Part shown: positions 49,826 to 60,958 of the stretch, piece after piece
Layout: each line of letters begins with the position of its first letter
Position numbering within the stretch: position 1 is the first letter of the stretch
Assembly (NCBI GenBank): GCA_938045585.1
Contig: CALIAU010000017.1
Span: 47,490-111,489 of the forward strand
From: an uncultured Saprospiraceae bacterium
GTDB lineage: Bacteria; Bacteroidota; Bacteroidia; Chitinophagales; Saprospiraceae
Length of the DNA: 64,000 bases
Direction: 5' to 3'
The notes under the pieces: generated by a model
Databases searched by the model: none
Seen by the model: the letters and a program-made list of their open reading frames with translations, nothing else
Told to the model about the DNA's origin: nothing
Position numbers and translations under genes: made by a program

Positions 49826-52800
49826 CTAATCAATAATTAACATGCGATTCGTTTTAGTAAAATCTCCTGCTTCAATTCTATAATAAAGAACTCCACTTTC
49901 TGAGATTAAAGATCGCGCAATTTCAATACTGTTAATTCCTTTAGTAAACGCACCATTGGTATTATAGATCAATTTACCAGCAACATTGTACAAGGACAAT
50001 TTCACCTGCTCATCTTGTGCTAAATAGAATCGTACCTCCGTACTTGATGTCCATGGGTTTGGTACATTCTGGAACACAGTGGTTCTATCTATATTATCCA
50101 AAATAACATCCAAGCTAATATCTGCCTCTCTGCCATGTACATATGCTTCTGCGTCAGTAACTGTAGAACTCATAATGAATGGAGCATCTGTGTTCGTACT
50201 TGTGTACTCTATTTCAAAGTAGGATTGCAACTCACGTATATCCATACCTTCTACATTGTTCCAACTTATAGTAATAAAGCCATCCCCTACATAGAAACCA
50301 GACTCTGCTCTAAACTCTTCCGCAAATATAACATCAGTAACCTGCGTCTCACTTGGGTTATATTCCAACGTAAACTGGAATCCCATCAGTCCCTCTACTG
50401 GGTTAACACTAAATTCTAAGTTGTTGTCTTTTGATCTTGCCAGCATCTCTACCTGATCAAGGTTCCTTGTCTCACTAACGAGTTCTCCTGTAAAGTTTAA
50501 TGCTGCTGATCCATTTACATCTCCTACTTTCACTCCTACAAAGTCAATTCCCATGGAAGAGTCAAATGAGTAAATATTATACTCTTCTGGAATTCCAGGT
50601 CCTGAGAAAGGATCAGTTGGATCAGGGAACAGATGCGTCTCATCTACCATTCTCCAACTTGTATTGTCAGGGAAAGTAGGATATACACCTAGGATCAATT
50701 TACGTAACTCTACAATATCAATTCCTGTCACCTTGTTAGATCTATTAATATCTGCTGCAATAATTTTATAAGGCGAATCCAGAATATCCAATCCAATAAT
50801 ATGTCTCTGTATGAGTATCAAGTCAAGCGTACTTACTCCATTCAATGGAAGCACATCTTTTCCTGCTTTCACCTTGTATTCGCCACCAGTCGGCATATCC
50901 AAGAACGCATAGGATCCATATTCATCTGTCATTTCCATTGGTAGTCCACTTCCTTCTAATTCTATCTCTACCTCTTGAATTGCCTCTCCATCTTCCGTCA
51001 GAACTCTTCCTGAAATATCACCATCATCTGTGATATTTGGAGGACATACGTTAAACGGATCAGATAATTCTATCTCACCTGTACAGGTATCTATCACCAT
51101 TCCCTCATAATGTGCATACAGCGGGAAGAATGAAATTCCTAAATCATCACAGGTAAGGCATAGTAAAGAATCAGTTGGATCTGTTTCTGACAATGAAGTC
51201 GTAACATCTAACTGAGTACCACACTCAAATACTTCCTGTTGGAAAAGTGCTACATTCAGTTTTAATGTATCCGTATCCTGTAGGTCGATAAACAATTTAC
51301 CACAACGTATCGCATAAGAGATAACACGTAACTCTGTTGAACAGGTTGTTACATTCCCACACACATCCGTAATAGTCCAAGTAATCGTATACTCCCCACT
51401 TTCATAGGTACCTGAGGCATCTAATGAATTGTTATCATCCGCAAATGGTGAATCATTGGTTACTGATTCTATGCCTGAACAATCTGTCGCTGTTGCTACT
51501 AGATTCACAAAAACATCACTACAGTCTATAAGATCCGGATCTGTATCTGGTGCAAAAACATCCAGATCAGCTGGCGCCATACATATAGGACCCATATTAT
51601 CCGTTAAGAATATTGTCTGTTCAAAGGTAAATGTATTATCAAAACAAGAATCCACAACTGTCCATGTTCTAAGAATTGTATCCGTACACATTGGCATTTC
51701 CACATCATCTTCAAAATCAACAGATATATTTCCACATGCGCCCATGAAATTAATTACTGGTGCACTCATTAAAGAATCTGGATCTAATGAAGAACAGTCC
51801 GTCACATCAAGTGGTGACATCGGCCATACGATATCACTCTCCATAAGTGCCTCTACATCACCTCCTACTGTTATTACTTGAGAACACATCACTGAATTAC
51901 CTGCATCATCTGAAACTGTCCAAGTTCTTGTAACAGTTCCGATATTACATGCATTTAATGTACTTACGCTTTCTTCTACGATATCCATAACAGGATCACA
52001 ATTATCTGCAACATCATTTTGTGTTATATCACCATAATCCGTGAGTACTCCCGTAAATGTATCACAGTCCACGCTTATGTCTGCTGGACAATTTACTATA
52101 GAAGGTGGCATATCATCAATAACAGTGACAATAGCTGTACAACAGGTATCTGCACCACTAGAACTAGAAACCGTAAACTTGACCTCATTGTCCCCCATAT
52201 CATTACAGAAGAATTGATCATTATCTATAGTGAAGGTAGTCGTTCCACCACATCCTCCTGAGCTACCGTTATTGATATCATCTGGAGTAATTGTAACTTG
52301 ACCCGTAGGATCTAGACTTACAGTAATATCTACAACTGAACAAACAAGTTCTAGAGCCTCAATGGTTACTACTGTTGTACACGTACTTACACAACCATTT
52401 GCATCCGTAATTTCTACTGTGTAGGTTCCTGCATCTGCAAGGGTAGAATTTGTAATGGTATTGTTCTGATCTGTAGAAGTAAAACCATTTGGACCTGTCC
52501 AAGACCAACTCACAGCATCTCCTCCTGTTTCCATTAATTCAAAGCTTTCTCCTTCACAAACTGGACTTGTATTTGTTGCATTACATACAGGTAGTGGATT
52601 TACAACAAGTGTCACTGTAGACTCTCCTGTACATCCATCAGCATCTGTTGCTGTAACTGTATAATCTGTTGTCACTGTAGCTGCTACTGTAACTACCTCT
52701 GTCATATCTCCTGTACTCCACAAGTAGGTATATGGCGCTACTCCACCTGTCGTATTCGTAACAGATATCACACCTGCTTCACCAATACAAATCGCTGGTG

Positions 52801-55800
52801 CAGCTGTTGTAACAATTATATCTGGGCAAATAAATACATCAATCTCTGCTCCATCATGATCATCCTCATCTCCACCCATATTATCTATTTCACCATCTAT
52901 ATAGGTATCATTTCCATCTGTATCATCTGGATTACTATCAATATCTACATTTCCACCATCATCAGATATTTCTGCAAAGTTTAACCACACTCCCATAGCA
53001 CATTCTTCTACCATTAGGTCTACAGATATACTTGTAGAAGCACCTGGTGCAAGTGGACCTGCTATTGTAGTCACCGCTGTATTTGTTACTGCATCAAAAG
53101 TCCAAGATGTATTGCCCGTTGCTGGCCATGAGAATCCACATTGTAAGTAATCAGTTACTTCAATATTAGTTGCAGTTACATTTCCTTGGTTAAAGACTGT
53201 TATATCAAAAGAAACAATATCTCCGATTTCAATAACTCCGCCTGTTGTCAGATCTTTCAATAAAGCTAGATCAAATATTTCAATTTCTTCAGGATCATGA
53301 TCATCTTCATCCCCATTGGATCCATCTACTACATTATCACCTCCTACAGGATCTGTATTCGTACCATCTGGATCACTATCCACGTCATCTTGCGGATTAC
53401 CAGCTGCATCTTCAAAGCTCTCAATTTCTGCAAAATTTAACCATGCATCATCATCCGTACATGCAGCTAGCAATAACTCTATACTTACTGTAGTACTTGC
53501 TCCTGGAGCCAAGGGTCCAGCGACTGTAGTTATTGCAGTATTCGTCGCAGCATCAAAGGTCCATGTTGGATTTGTTCCATACGTGAAACCACATGGGATG
53601 TAATCAATAACATCAATATCTGTAACTGTCTGATTTCCTTGATTGACAACTTCAATATCAAACACCACAGGAGATCCAATTGTAAATGGTCCTGTGGACA
53701 TAGTCGTTTTGATCAATGCTAGATCAAATAATGGAATCGTTGCTGGATCGTGATCATCTTCATCTTCTCCTGCACCTGGTCCACCTCCATTTAAATTATT
53801 ATCATCTGCATCCCCTGGTTCCACCATATTTTCACTAGCTGAATCACTACCTGGTGTACTATCTGTATCATCTGCAGCTGTTAATCCAGTGGAATCCATT
53901 CCACCTGTTATTTCTGCGTAGTTAATTACATCATCTGGTCCAGCACCTGCATTTAATGTCAGGGTAATTGGTACTGTGATACATCCATCAACAGCAATAC
54001 CTGCTACAGGAATTATTCCTCCACCTGCTGTTAAGTTAATAGAAGCACTCGTTCCTGTACTTCCTGCTGAACCTGCAGTCCAATTTGCATCATTCAAAGT
54101 AAAACCTGAAGGAATATAGTCAGTCACTTCTACTGAAGTAACTGGATTATCACCTTGGTTACACACCATGATGTCAAAGACAATATCACCTCCCGAACTA
54201 ATCGGCTGCGGTGTTGCTGCAGCATTGTATGTTTTCGCTAGGGCTAAATCAAAATTATCACATAGATCACAGTCATTGTTATCCTGTACATCTATGAAAG
54301 TTGTACAGAATGACTGTAATGGATTTCCATCCATATCTAATACAATATTACCATTATCATCTAGCACTGTTACCCACATATCCACGCTTAGCTCTCCTAA
54401 ATCATCACAGTCTACAATTAACTTGGTATCAGAGGTATCTGAACTGAATGAGTACACAAGATCATCATAGCATGGGTGGAAACTGCTTGCATTAAATTCG
54501 GAAGCCCAAACACAGGCCATCTCTGTATCCACTTCCCCATCTCCATCTAAGTCCATACATTGTAATCCTGTAGACAGTCCGTTTACACAGACCGCAGTTG
54601 GTGCTAGACAATTGGTTATACTAAATTCTTGTAAGCAAGATATTTTATTACCACACATGTCTTCAAAGGTCCAAAGTACAGTATGATTCCCTATAGGATA
54701 TGTGCCACTTGCTGTTGCACAATTTCCTTGCATATCCATTTCAATATCGATTACTCCATCAGAATCTAAATCTATGGCTGCTGACCAAACTAAATCTTCA
54801 TCTGCTGTACAATCGTCCGTAGCTTTGGCAGTTAATTCTATAAATCCATCCGTACATGTTTCATCAAAAGTACACACACTTAATGCCTCACAACTACTAG
54901 TAATCACAGGATCTATAGTATTCGTAATTAATATTGCTTGCTCATAGTAAGTAACTGTAGGATCTGGATTGCAATGATCTATCACTGCCCAAGTTCTTAG
55001 CAATTTCATACAAGCATTTCCTCCGTCATCAAATGAGAATAGCTCATCTGAGAATGTTACTCCTACCATATCACAGAATCCTTCCGTAATTTCTGGCTCA
55101 TCAAAACCATCTGGTAAATCTTCAGGCTCTAGGTCCGCATTACACATATCTATCACTTCATAATCACCTGGCCAAACAATATCCGTTGCTGGATTAAATG
55201 GATCAGGGTTTATTATTGTAATTGTCTGCGTACAGCTACTGCTTCCTTGTGAATCACTTGCAGTGAAGGTTCTAGTAATAGTTCCTACGTTACACGTGTT
55301 GATATCCATAGAAGCGGACTCCATCAATTCAAACTCACAACCATCAGAAACAATTGCCTCTCCAAATTCTGACAGGTCATCCAAATCATAATCATCTTCA
55401 CAATTTATCGTCATGTCAGCTGGACAGGTAATACTTGGCGCAAATTTATCTTGCACCTCTACCATTACCATACACTCATTATAATTTCCTTGCCTATCCC
55501 ATACTCCTAAGATTACCGCCACATCTGTTCCTACATCTGCGCAGCAGAATGAAACATGTGGTCCAAAATCTGGTTCATTAAGATCACATGGCGCTCCTGC
55601 ATCCATACGTCTTACTGCCATTGAGTCGATATAACAATCATCAAAACTTCCTGCATCAAAAACCATTGCATATATATTCGCAGTTCCTGATGAATTTAAA
55701 CTCACAACTAGAGTTTCATCGCATATTACAACTGGTGCAGTATTATCTACTACCTCAATTGTCATACTACAGGATGATGAGTTTAAACAAGCATCTGTTA

Positions 55801-58800
55801 CTGTATATGTAATTGTATGCACACCTGGAGGAAGTGTTACTAAACCTCCATTTTGATTATTGAAGAATCCTCCTGGATAGACTACATCTACTGTAACATC
55901 ATCTGAACAATCATCAATTGCTGTAATCGGAGGAAGATTTACAATCGCCTCACATGTAAAACCACTCGTAGTAACTGTCATATCCATAGGACAGGTAATT
56001 ACAGGCGGCACTAAATCTTCTATTTCGATTATTTGTGTATCTCTCACTACAACACCAGTAGTACACCAATCTTCATACACTACCCACTCTCTCATGAATT
56101 TTTGATGACAGCCAATGACTGGTATCTCTGTATCATTAAATGCTACTCCCAAATTACAGTAGAAATTAAATTCTGGCCATAATGGAATTCCATCGATAGT
56201 AGGAACTCCTGTAATATCCGTATCAGGGTATCCATCACCATCTAGATCAAATTGCTCACACTGTAATGTTGTCATATCACTGACTAAGAAATCATCTGGA
56301 AATACAATGGAATCCAAATCTATACGCTCCACTAAAATAGTCTGATCACATACACCACTTTCATTTCCATTAGAATCTACTGCTTTATAAGATCTCACTA
56401 CTTCTTTAATATACGTGCTATCACAGAATAAAGGAGTCACAACTTCATTCACTAGAGTCAGTTCATACGTTCCACAGTTCTCTGAAACGATTGGTGAGTA
56501 CGCTGCTAATTTATGACACGGCATAGATGTATCACCACAATCGATTTGTGGAGGCAATTTATCTTCTACTGTAATAGTAGACCAACATGTATTTCCACTA
56601 CATGCATCAAATAACTTTGCAGTAATTGGAATACCCTCATGTGCATCTGTCAATGTTGCAAAAGGAATCATTGTCCCATCTGGCAACATGAGAATTACTT
56701 CATATGCTGCATTCGGAAGAGGATCACCCGCAATAAGCATTTGAGGTGTCACCACAACTTCACACAAATCATTTAAGGACATATTTAAATTTGCAATACA
56801 ACTCATTTGTCCTCCCGTAGTTCCTATAGTTACATCGATCGCTGAAGGACTGATACATCCATCTGGACAAGTCTTTATCAGTTCAACTATATTTCCTGAT
56901 CCTGCGACTGCTCCCCACTCTACTGTAAATAAAAAGGGTGTAAGCGGATTTGGAATAACGGTTCCTCCACCAGACAAGCTCCAAGAATAAGAACAACCCG
57001 ATTCATCTGGAACAGAATATGTAACAGTTTCTCCTTCACATACTGCTGTTGTTCCATTTATTTCTGGAGTATCATAAATACAAGCATCTCCATTTACCTC
57101 ATAGATATCTCCTACATTATTTACAAACCTTCCAAAGTATCCCATATTATCAATATGAATACCTGCAAGTACATAATCACTTATACCGCCTCCTGCTGGA
57201 ATTTCAGTCAAGATGGTTCCCGTAGCGATTGCTAATGGAGCCGCAGGTGGTGCAGGACTTGCAGCATCGTAAAAGTTCACTAACGTATCTACAGTCCAAA
57301 CCTGTCCTGAAGGCGCAGTTACAATAATGTTATTTGAAAATTGACCATCTGCAGCAGTCGTTGCATTATTTAAACACATACAATCTTCAGTCCCTGCAAT
57401 CACAAAATAAACAAGTGCAGGATCATGATCATCTTCGTCCATTGTCCCATCATCATTCACCTCATTATCAGTATCACTGTCTGCAATTCCTCCATTATCG
57501 TTGCTTCCGTTCATATCTGGATCAGAATCAATATCATCGTCGGAAATATCATTTCCAGCCTGATCTGTCAAGCCACCTATTTCTGCAAAATTTATAATCG
57601 TACTTGGTTCAATGTCTTCGTCTATCTTTATTGTAATGTCTACTGAAGTCGAATTCCCTGGCAACAAACCATTTTGCAAGACAATCATTTTATAGACTGT
57701 CAAACCTGTAGGATCCGCAGCTAAATCTACTGTCCAAGAATTATCTTCTAGTGTTGTTGATTCAGGTAGATAATCTACTACCATGATATTATTGGCAGTA
57801 ATTGTTCCTTGGTTATATACAGTAATTGTATAGGTAACTAAGTCACCCGGAGAAATAATCTGTCTGTCTGTTTTTTTATCTAAGGCAAGATCAACAAACT
57901 CTAAATTGACAAAAGCAGGATCATGATCATCTTCATCATCCGTTCCATCTCCATTTAATATATTATCCGTACCTGAACCGATATCTCCGCCATTATCATT
58001 TGAGTTAATAACATCTGGAGTAGAATCAAAGTCTTGTGCTCCTGGACAATTTACTGCACCAGCTTGTGCAATTTCTGCATAATTTACTATTTGTCCTGTT
58101 GTTCTATTTTCATCAATACAATAATTTATAATAACACTATAAGACTGACCTGGATCTAAGTTTGGTATATTTTTATTTACATATCCAACGCCTACTTCAT
58201 AAGTCCATTCTGCATTCTCAGCTGGATCAAAAAACAGATCAGCTGTAGAATAATTGACAACGGAAACATCTTCTGCTACCGTGTTACCTTGATTGAAAAC
58301 AGTCATCTCAAAACTGATACAATCTCCTCCTTGATGCGAACTAGTATTACCTACTAATTCGTTCCTTAGTGCTAAATCTAAAATTTTAACAAGGGCATCA
58401 TCTATATCATCCTCTCCAGCTGGATCATTTGTTAAATCATTATCAGGATCACTATCTATATCAGAATCTGTTGCCCCATTCTCATCTTCCGCTCCTGAAA
58501 TCTCAGCTATATTTAAATAACTATGATTTCCTAAGACCAAACCTAATCGAAGCGTATAGCTTCTATTATCGCCTGGGTTCAAGACGTTATTATCTTGGAA
58601 TGTGACCATATCACCACTCCGTGACCATCCTGGATTCAAGGCGGCATCAAATGTAAATCCATTCCCTATAAAATCTGAAATTTCAAAACTATTGGCTGTT
58701 AAATTCCCTTCATTTGTTACCGTAATACGGAAGCTAACAAGGTCACCTATTTGAGGTGTTGATGTGGAAATTAAATCTTTCTTTAAAGCCAGATCAAAGC

Positions 58801-60859
58801 TGTTTGGTAATACTAATCCAATATCAAAATTATGATCTGTGGAACCATAGTCTCCAGTTTTCACTTCAACTAGATATGTTCCATTCGTGTGTAGTATCAG
58901 GTCTGAATTGATACTTAAATTTGTTGCATTATTTCCTGTTATTAAATAATCACCTCCATTAATCGAATAGCTACTATTCGTACTATTAAATATTGTTGGA
59001 TCTAATCCTACGTAGTAACAGGCATTCGGGTCAAGACCTGAATTAAATACGTAATTTCCATTTGCATCAGTTGCTGTTGAAGCAATTTGTGTAAATGTAT
59101 CATCATATAAAATGATGGTAGCATTTGCTATTGCCGGTTCACCTGCATCCTGATACCCATCATTATCTATATCTGACCAAACAAAGTTTCCTATCTCTAT
59201 TTCCGCTGGTCCACATAATGCAACGATATCACCAAAGCCAGTTGCTTTACCGAACTGAGGATTCACCTCATGTGTATACAATTCAATAGCATTTAATAGG
59301 TTTCCATTTTTTGTACTATATCTGTGTAAACCACCAGAATACGAGTTAATAAGAGGATCATAGTTAGCACTAATTACCTCATTTGTACCAGGTAATACCA
59401 TAAAACTACCTAAGGCAGTCTCAGGGTGACGGGACGGATCTGCTGGCCAAAATTCATCTCCAAAAAACTCTCCGTTAACTGGTCCTTGGCCATTTCCTAC
59501 TCCAGTACCAGTAAGGGCTCCTGCAGTTCCATTTGCTTCAAGAGTCCAAGTACCATTGTTGTCCCATGCCATTAATAGGTCAGGAAACTGTTGGTCAACT
59601 CTTCCTGTTAAGCCATCACAATATCTATGTCCCTTTCTATCCGTAAGACCTAGCAACATATTTCCATCGTCAGTAAAGTCGATATCAGTTAACCAGTGTG
59701 TCGTAGTATGTGATCCTGGTAAATTAGTCTCCCAGAATCCTTTTATATAGTTGGTAGTAAAAATCAGGCTAAATGCTCCTGTAACAGGATCCATTTCAAA
59801 TACATTTGCTGATGATTGTGTAGCGTCTAAGCTAATATCTGCTGTACATGTAACACCTACATATATTCTTCCGTTTTCCTCTGTTAATGCAAATACTCTA
59901 TAAGAGCCACCTGCACATCCTGGGTCAGGCACTACAAATTCTGACGTAGTTGCTGCAGTTGGATTATCTGCATCTAACTTTACAACACTGTTATTATATA
60001 GGTTAGTAACAAACAAATGCTGTTCATCTGACGACATAATTAAGGCACCCAATCCTATCTTTCCTACTTGTTCGCCATATCTGCATTCATACGGATCAGT
60101 TTCTGATAAAGTACCTGTATTGATTCCTAAACTTGATAAATTGGTAAACAGACTAGTCGTATAAGCACCTCCGGCCTCTACTGTTTTGAATATTGCATCA
60201 TGCCCATGGCTTGTAAGCCCTGCATATTGCTTTATGAAGGCAGAAGAATAAATCTCATCTGTTGTATTTCTCCATGTTATCCCCCAGATAGAGCCTGTTT
60301 CGGCTTTTGTCGCAAGGACATTTACACTGCTAGTGGCGGTGAAGTCATGTTCCAAGGAAATAATGGTTTCTACTCCATCATTATCTCCTAACCTACCTTC
60401 TACAAAACACGTCAGTGTGATATCAGGATTTGACCCACATATAGATGTTCCTTGTATAACTCCGTAAGAAGCTGTACAATTTGGAACTGTCACAAATTGG
60501 ATACTTGAATTATTGTTAGTCCCCATCCAAGAGGAATTATAGCCAGGAGGCGTCGTAAAAGCAACTCTATATTGGCTATTAGATAATCCAGTAAACTGGT
60601 AATCTCCATTAGAGTCTGTAAATGCTTGTTGGTTTGCACCTGTGGCATCCGTGGCTACAACTAAAACATTGGCAACTCCTATTTCAGAGCCGTCCATCGT
60701 TCCATTGTTGTTTAAATCGTGAAATACCGATCCACTTAAAGTGCCCGGATTGCATTGGCTATGGCCAATTTGAATAGCTGCTAAGCTTGTTGTTGTTAAA
60801 ATACAGAGTGCTTTGCACCAAAATGCAAGCACGTTTGTAGTTAGATGTAGTTTTCCCAT
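49826..60859 (-). CDS. giant T9SS-secreted multidomain surface protein ('giant C', 3677 aa)
   Basis: Signal peptide ~1-35. A first SdrD_B-like domain (~36-107, GSVFHDLNNNGTMDGSE) is followed by a probable beta-propeller (~140-545) and a second SdrD_B-like domain (~553-690, GNFVWSDIDNDGYQDAGE). DUF11-like domains 1-3 (~687-1157, FDLALKK…NEGNLTANS) lead into a PKD-like region (~1257-1347) and HYR/Ig modules (~1453-2187). Then come DUF11-like domains 4-6 (~2197-2670), SprB/PKD-like modules (~2670-2844, YLWSTGD) and HYR modules (~2850-3190). The end has a carboxypeptidase-regulatory-like fold (ISGRVLTEDGEAI), dockerin-like loops (~3330-3390, ADINRSNKVTGIDIVELRKL), a cohesin-like domain (~3467-3577) and a T9SS domain (~3590-3677, NVPNPW). 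It is a paralogue of A and B at the C-terminus. Likely an extracellular surface protein. A good promoter match lies at 60959. Confidence 0.93.
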   Translation of the reverse strand: MGKLHLTTNVLAFWCKALCILTTTSLAAIQIGHSQCNPGTLSGSVFHDLNNNGTMDGSEIGVANVLVVATDATGANQQAFTDSNGDYQFTGLSNSQYRVAFTTPPGYNSSWMGTNNNSSIQFVTVPNCTASYGVIQGTSICGSNPDITLTCFVEGRLGDNDGVETIISLEHDFTATSSVNVLATKAETGSIWGITWRNTTDEIYSSAFIKQYAGLTSHGHDAIFKTVEAGGAYTTSLFTNLSSLGINTGTLSETDPYECRYGEQVGKIGLGALIMSSDEQHLFVTNLYNNSVVKLDADNPTAATTSEFVVPDPGCAGGSYRVFALTEENGRIYVGVTCTADISLDATQSSANVFEMDPVTGAFSLIFTTNYIKGFWETNLPGSHTTTHWLTDIDFTDDGNMLLGLTDRKGHRYCDGLTGRVDQQFPDLLMAWDNNGTWTLEANGTAGALTGTGVGNGQGPVNGEFFGDEFWPADPSRHPETALGSFMVLPGTNEVISANYDPLINSYSGGLHRYSTKNGNLLNAIELYTHEVNPQFGKATGFGDIVALCGPAEIEIGNFVWSDIDNDGYQDAGEPAIANATIILYDDTFTQIASTATDANGNYVFNSGLDPNACYYVGLDPTIFNSTNSSYSINGGDYLITGNNATNLSINSDLILHTNGTYLVEVKTGDYGSTDHNFDIGLVLPNSFDLALKKDLISTSTPQIGDLVSFRITVTNEGNLTANSFEISDFIGNGFTFDAALNPGWSRSGDMVTFQDNNVLNPGDNRSYTLRLGLVLGNHSYLNIAEISGAEDENGATDSDIDSDPDNDLTNDPAGEDDIDDALVKILDLALRNELVGNTSSHQGGDCISFEMTVFNQGNTVAEDVSVVNYSTADLFFDPAENAEWTYEVGVGYVNKNIPNLDPGQSYSVIINYCIDENRTTGQIVNYAEIAQAGAVNCPGAQDFDSTPDVINSNDNGGDIGSGTDNILNGDGTDDEDDHDPAFVNLEFVDLALDKKTDRQIISPGDLVTYTITVYNQGTITANNIMVVDYLPESTTLEDNSWTVDLAADPTGLTVYKMIVLQNGLLPGNSTSVDITIKIDEDIEPSTIINFAEIGGLTDQAGNDISDDDIDSDPDMNGSNDNGGIADSDTDNEVNDDGTMDEDDHDPALVYFVIAGTEDCMCLNNATTAADGQFSNNIIVTAPSGQVWTVDTLVNFYDAASPAPPAAPLAIATGTILTEIPAGGGISDYVLAGIHIDNMGYFGRFVNNVGDIYEVNGDACIYDTPEINGTTAVCEGETVTYSVPDESGCSYSWSLSGGGTVIPNPLTPFLFTVEWGAVAGSGNIVELIKTCPDGCISPSAIDVTIGTTGGQMSCIANLNMSLNDLCEVVVTPQMLIAGDPLPNAAYEVILMLPDGTMIPFATLTDAHEGIPITAKLFDACSGNTCWSTITVEDKLPPQIDCGDTSMPCHKLAAYSPIVSENCGTYELTLVNEVVTPLFCDSTYIKEVVRSYKAVDSNGNESGVCDQTILVERIDLDSIVFPDDFLVSDMTTLQCEQFDLDGDGYPDTDITGVPTIDGIPLWPEFNFYCNLGVAFNDTEIPVIGCHQKFMREWVVYEDWCTTGVVVRDTQIIEIEDLVPPVITCPMDMTVTTSGFTCEAIVNLPPITAIDDCSDDVTVDVVYPGGFFNNQNGGLVTLPPGVHTITYTVTDACLNSSSCSMTIEVVDNTAPVVICDETLVVSLNSSGTANIYAMVFDAGSFDDCYIDSMAVRRMDAGAPCDLNEPDFGPHVSFCCADVGTDVAVILGVWDRQGNYNECMVMVEVQDKFAPSITCPADMTINCEDDYDLDDLSEFGEAIVSDGCEFELMESASMDINTCNVGTITRTFTASDSQGSSSCTQTITIINPDPFNPATDIVWPGDYEVIDMCNADLEPEDLPDGFDEPEITEGFCDMVGVTFSDELFSFDDGGNACMKLLRTWAVIDHCNPDPTVTYYEQAILITNTIDPVITSSCEALSVCTFDETCTDGFIELTAKATDDCTADEDLVWSAAIDLDSDGVIDIEMDMQGNCATASGTYPIGNHTVLWTFEDMCGNKISCLQEFSITNCLAPTAVCVNGLSTGLQCMDLDGDGEVDTEMACVWASEFNASSFHPCYDDLVYSFSSDTSDTKLIVDCDDLGELSVDMWVTVLDDNGNIVLDMDGNPLQSFCTTFIDVQDNNDCDLCDNFDLALAKTYNAAATPQPISSGGDIVFDIMVCNQGDNPVTSVEVTDYIPSGFTLNDANWTAGSAGSTGTSASINLTAGGGIIPVAGIAVDGCITVPITLTLNAGAGPDDVINYAEITGGMDSTGLTAADDTDSTPGSDSASENMVEPGDADDNNLNGGGPGAGEDEDDHDPATIPLFDLALIKTTMSTGPFTIGSPVVFDIEVVNQGNQTVTDIDVIDYIPCGFTYGTNPTWTFDAATNTAITTVAGPLAPGASTTVSIELLLAACTDDDAWLNFAEIESFEDAAGNPQDDVDSDPDGTNTDPVGGDNVVDGSNGDEDDHDPEEIEIFDLALLKDLTTGGVIEIGDIVSFDITVFNQGNVTATNIEVTDYLQCGFSWPATGNTSWTFDAVTNTAVTTIAGPLAPGASTSISVDLMVEECAMGVWLNFAEISDDGGNVDIDSNPDDTDGNDTYIDGEIDNMGGDEDDHDGAEIDVFICPDIIVTTAAPAICIGEAGVISVTNTTGGVAPYTYLWSTGDMTEVVTVAATVTTDYTVTATDADGCTGESTVTLVVNPLPVCNATNTSPVCEGESFELMETGGDAVSWSWTGPNGFTSTDQNNTITNSTLADAGTYTVEITDANGCVSTCTTVVTIEALELVCSVVDITVSLDPTGQVTITPDDINNGSSGGCGGTTTFTIDNDQFFCNDMGDNEVKFTVSSSSGADTCCTAIVTVIDDMPPSIVNCPADISVDCDTFTGVLTDYGDITQNDVADNCDPVMDIVEESVSTLNACNIGTVTRTWTVSDDAGNSVMCSQVITVGGDVEALMESDIVWPMSPLDVTDCSSLDPDSLMSAPVINFMGACGNISVDFEDDVEMPMCTDTILRTWTVVDSCFDNTFTFEQTIFLTDNMGPICMAPADLDVFAPDTDPDLIDCSDVFVNLVATATDCSGIESVTNDSPFADDNNSLDASGTYESGEYTITWTITDVCGNVTTCSTELRVISYAIRCGKLFIDLQDTDTLKLNVALFQQEVFECGTQLDVTTSLSETDPTDSLLCLTCDDLGISFFPLYAHYEGMVIDTCTGEIELSDPFNVCPPNITDDGDISGRVLTEDGEAIQEVEIELEGSGLPMEMTDEYGSYAFLDMPTGGEYKVKAGKDVLPLNGVSTLDLILIQRHIIGLDILDSPYKIIAADINRSNKVTGIDIVELRKLILGVYPTFPDNTSWRMVDETHLFPDPTDPFSGPGIPEEYNIYSFDSSMGIDFVGVKVGDVNGSAALNFTGELVSETRNLDQVEMLARSKDNNLEFSVNPVEGLMGFQFTLEYNPSETQVTDVIFAEEFRAESGFYVGDGFITISWNNVEGMDIRELQSYFEIEYTSTNTDAPFIMSSTVTDAEAYVHGREADISLDVILDNIDRTTVFQNVPNPWTSSTEVRFYLAQDEQVKLSLYNVAGKLIYNTNGAFTKGINSIEIARSLISESGVLYYRIEAGDFTKTNRMLIID

Positions 60860-60958
60860 CGAACCTTCGTGTTTAATACGTCGATTAATAAATAAAATCC
60901 TTAGTGTTTACTGTAGTCTGTGATGGGTGTGTAAGGTTTTTACACATTACACTTAAGG

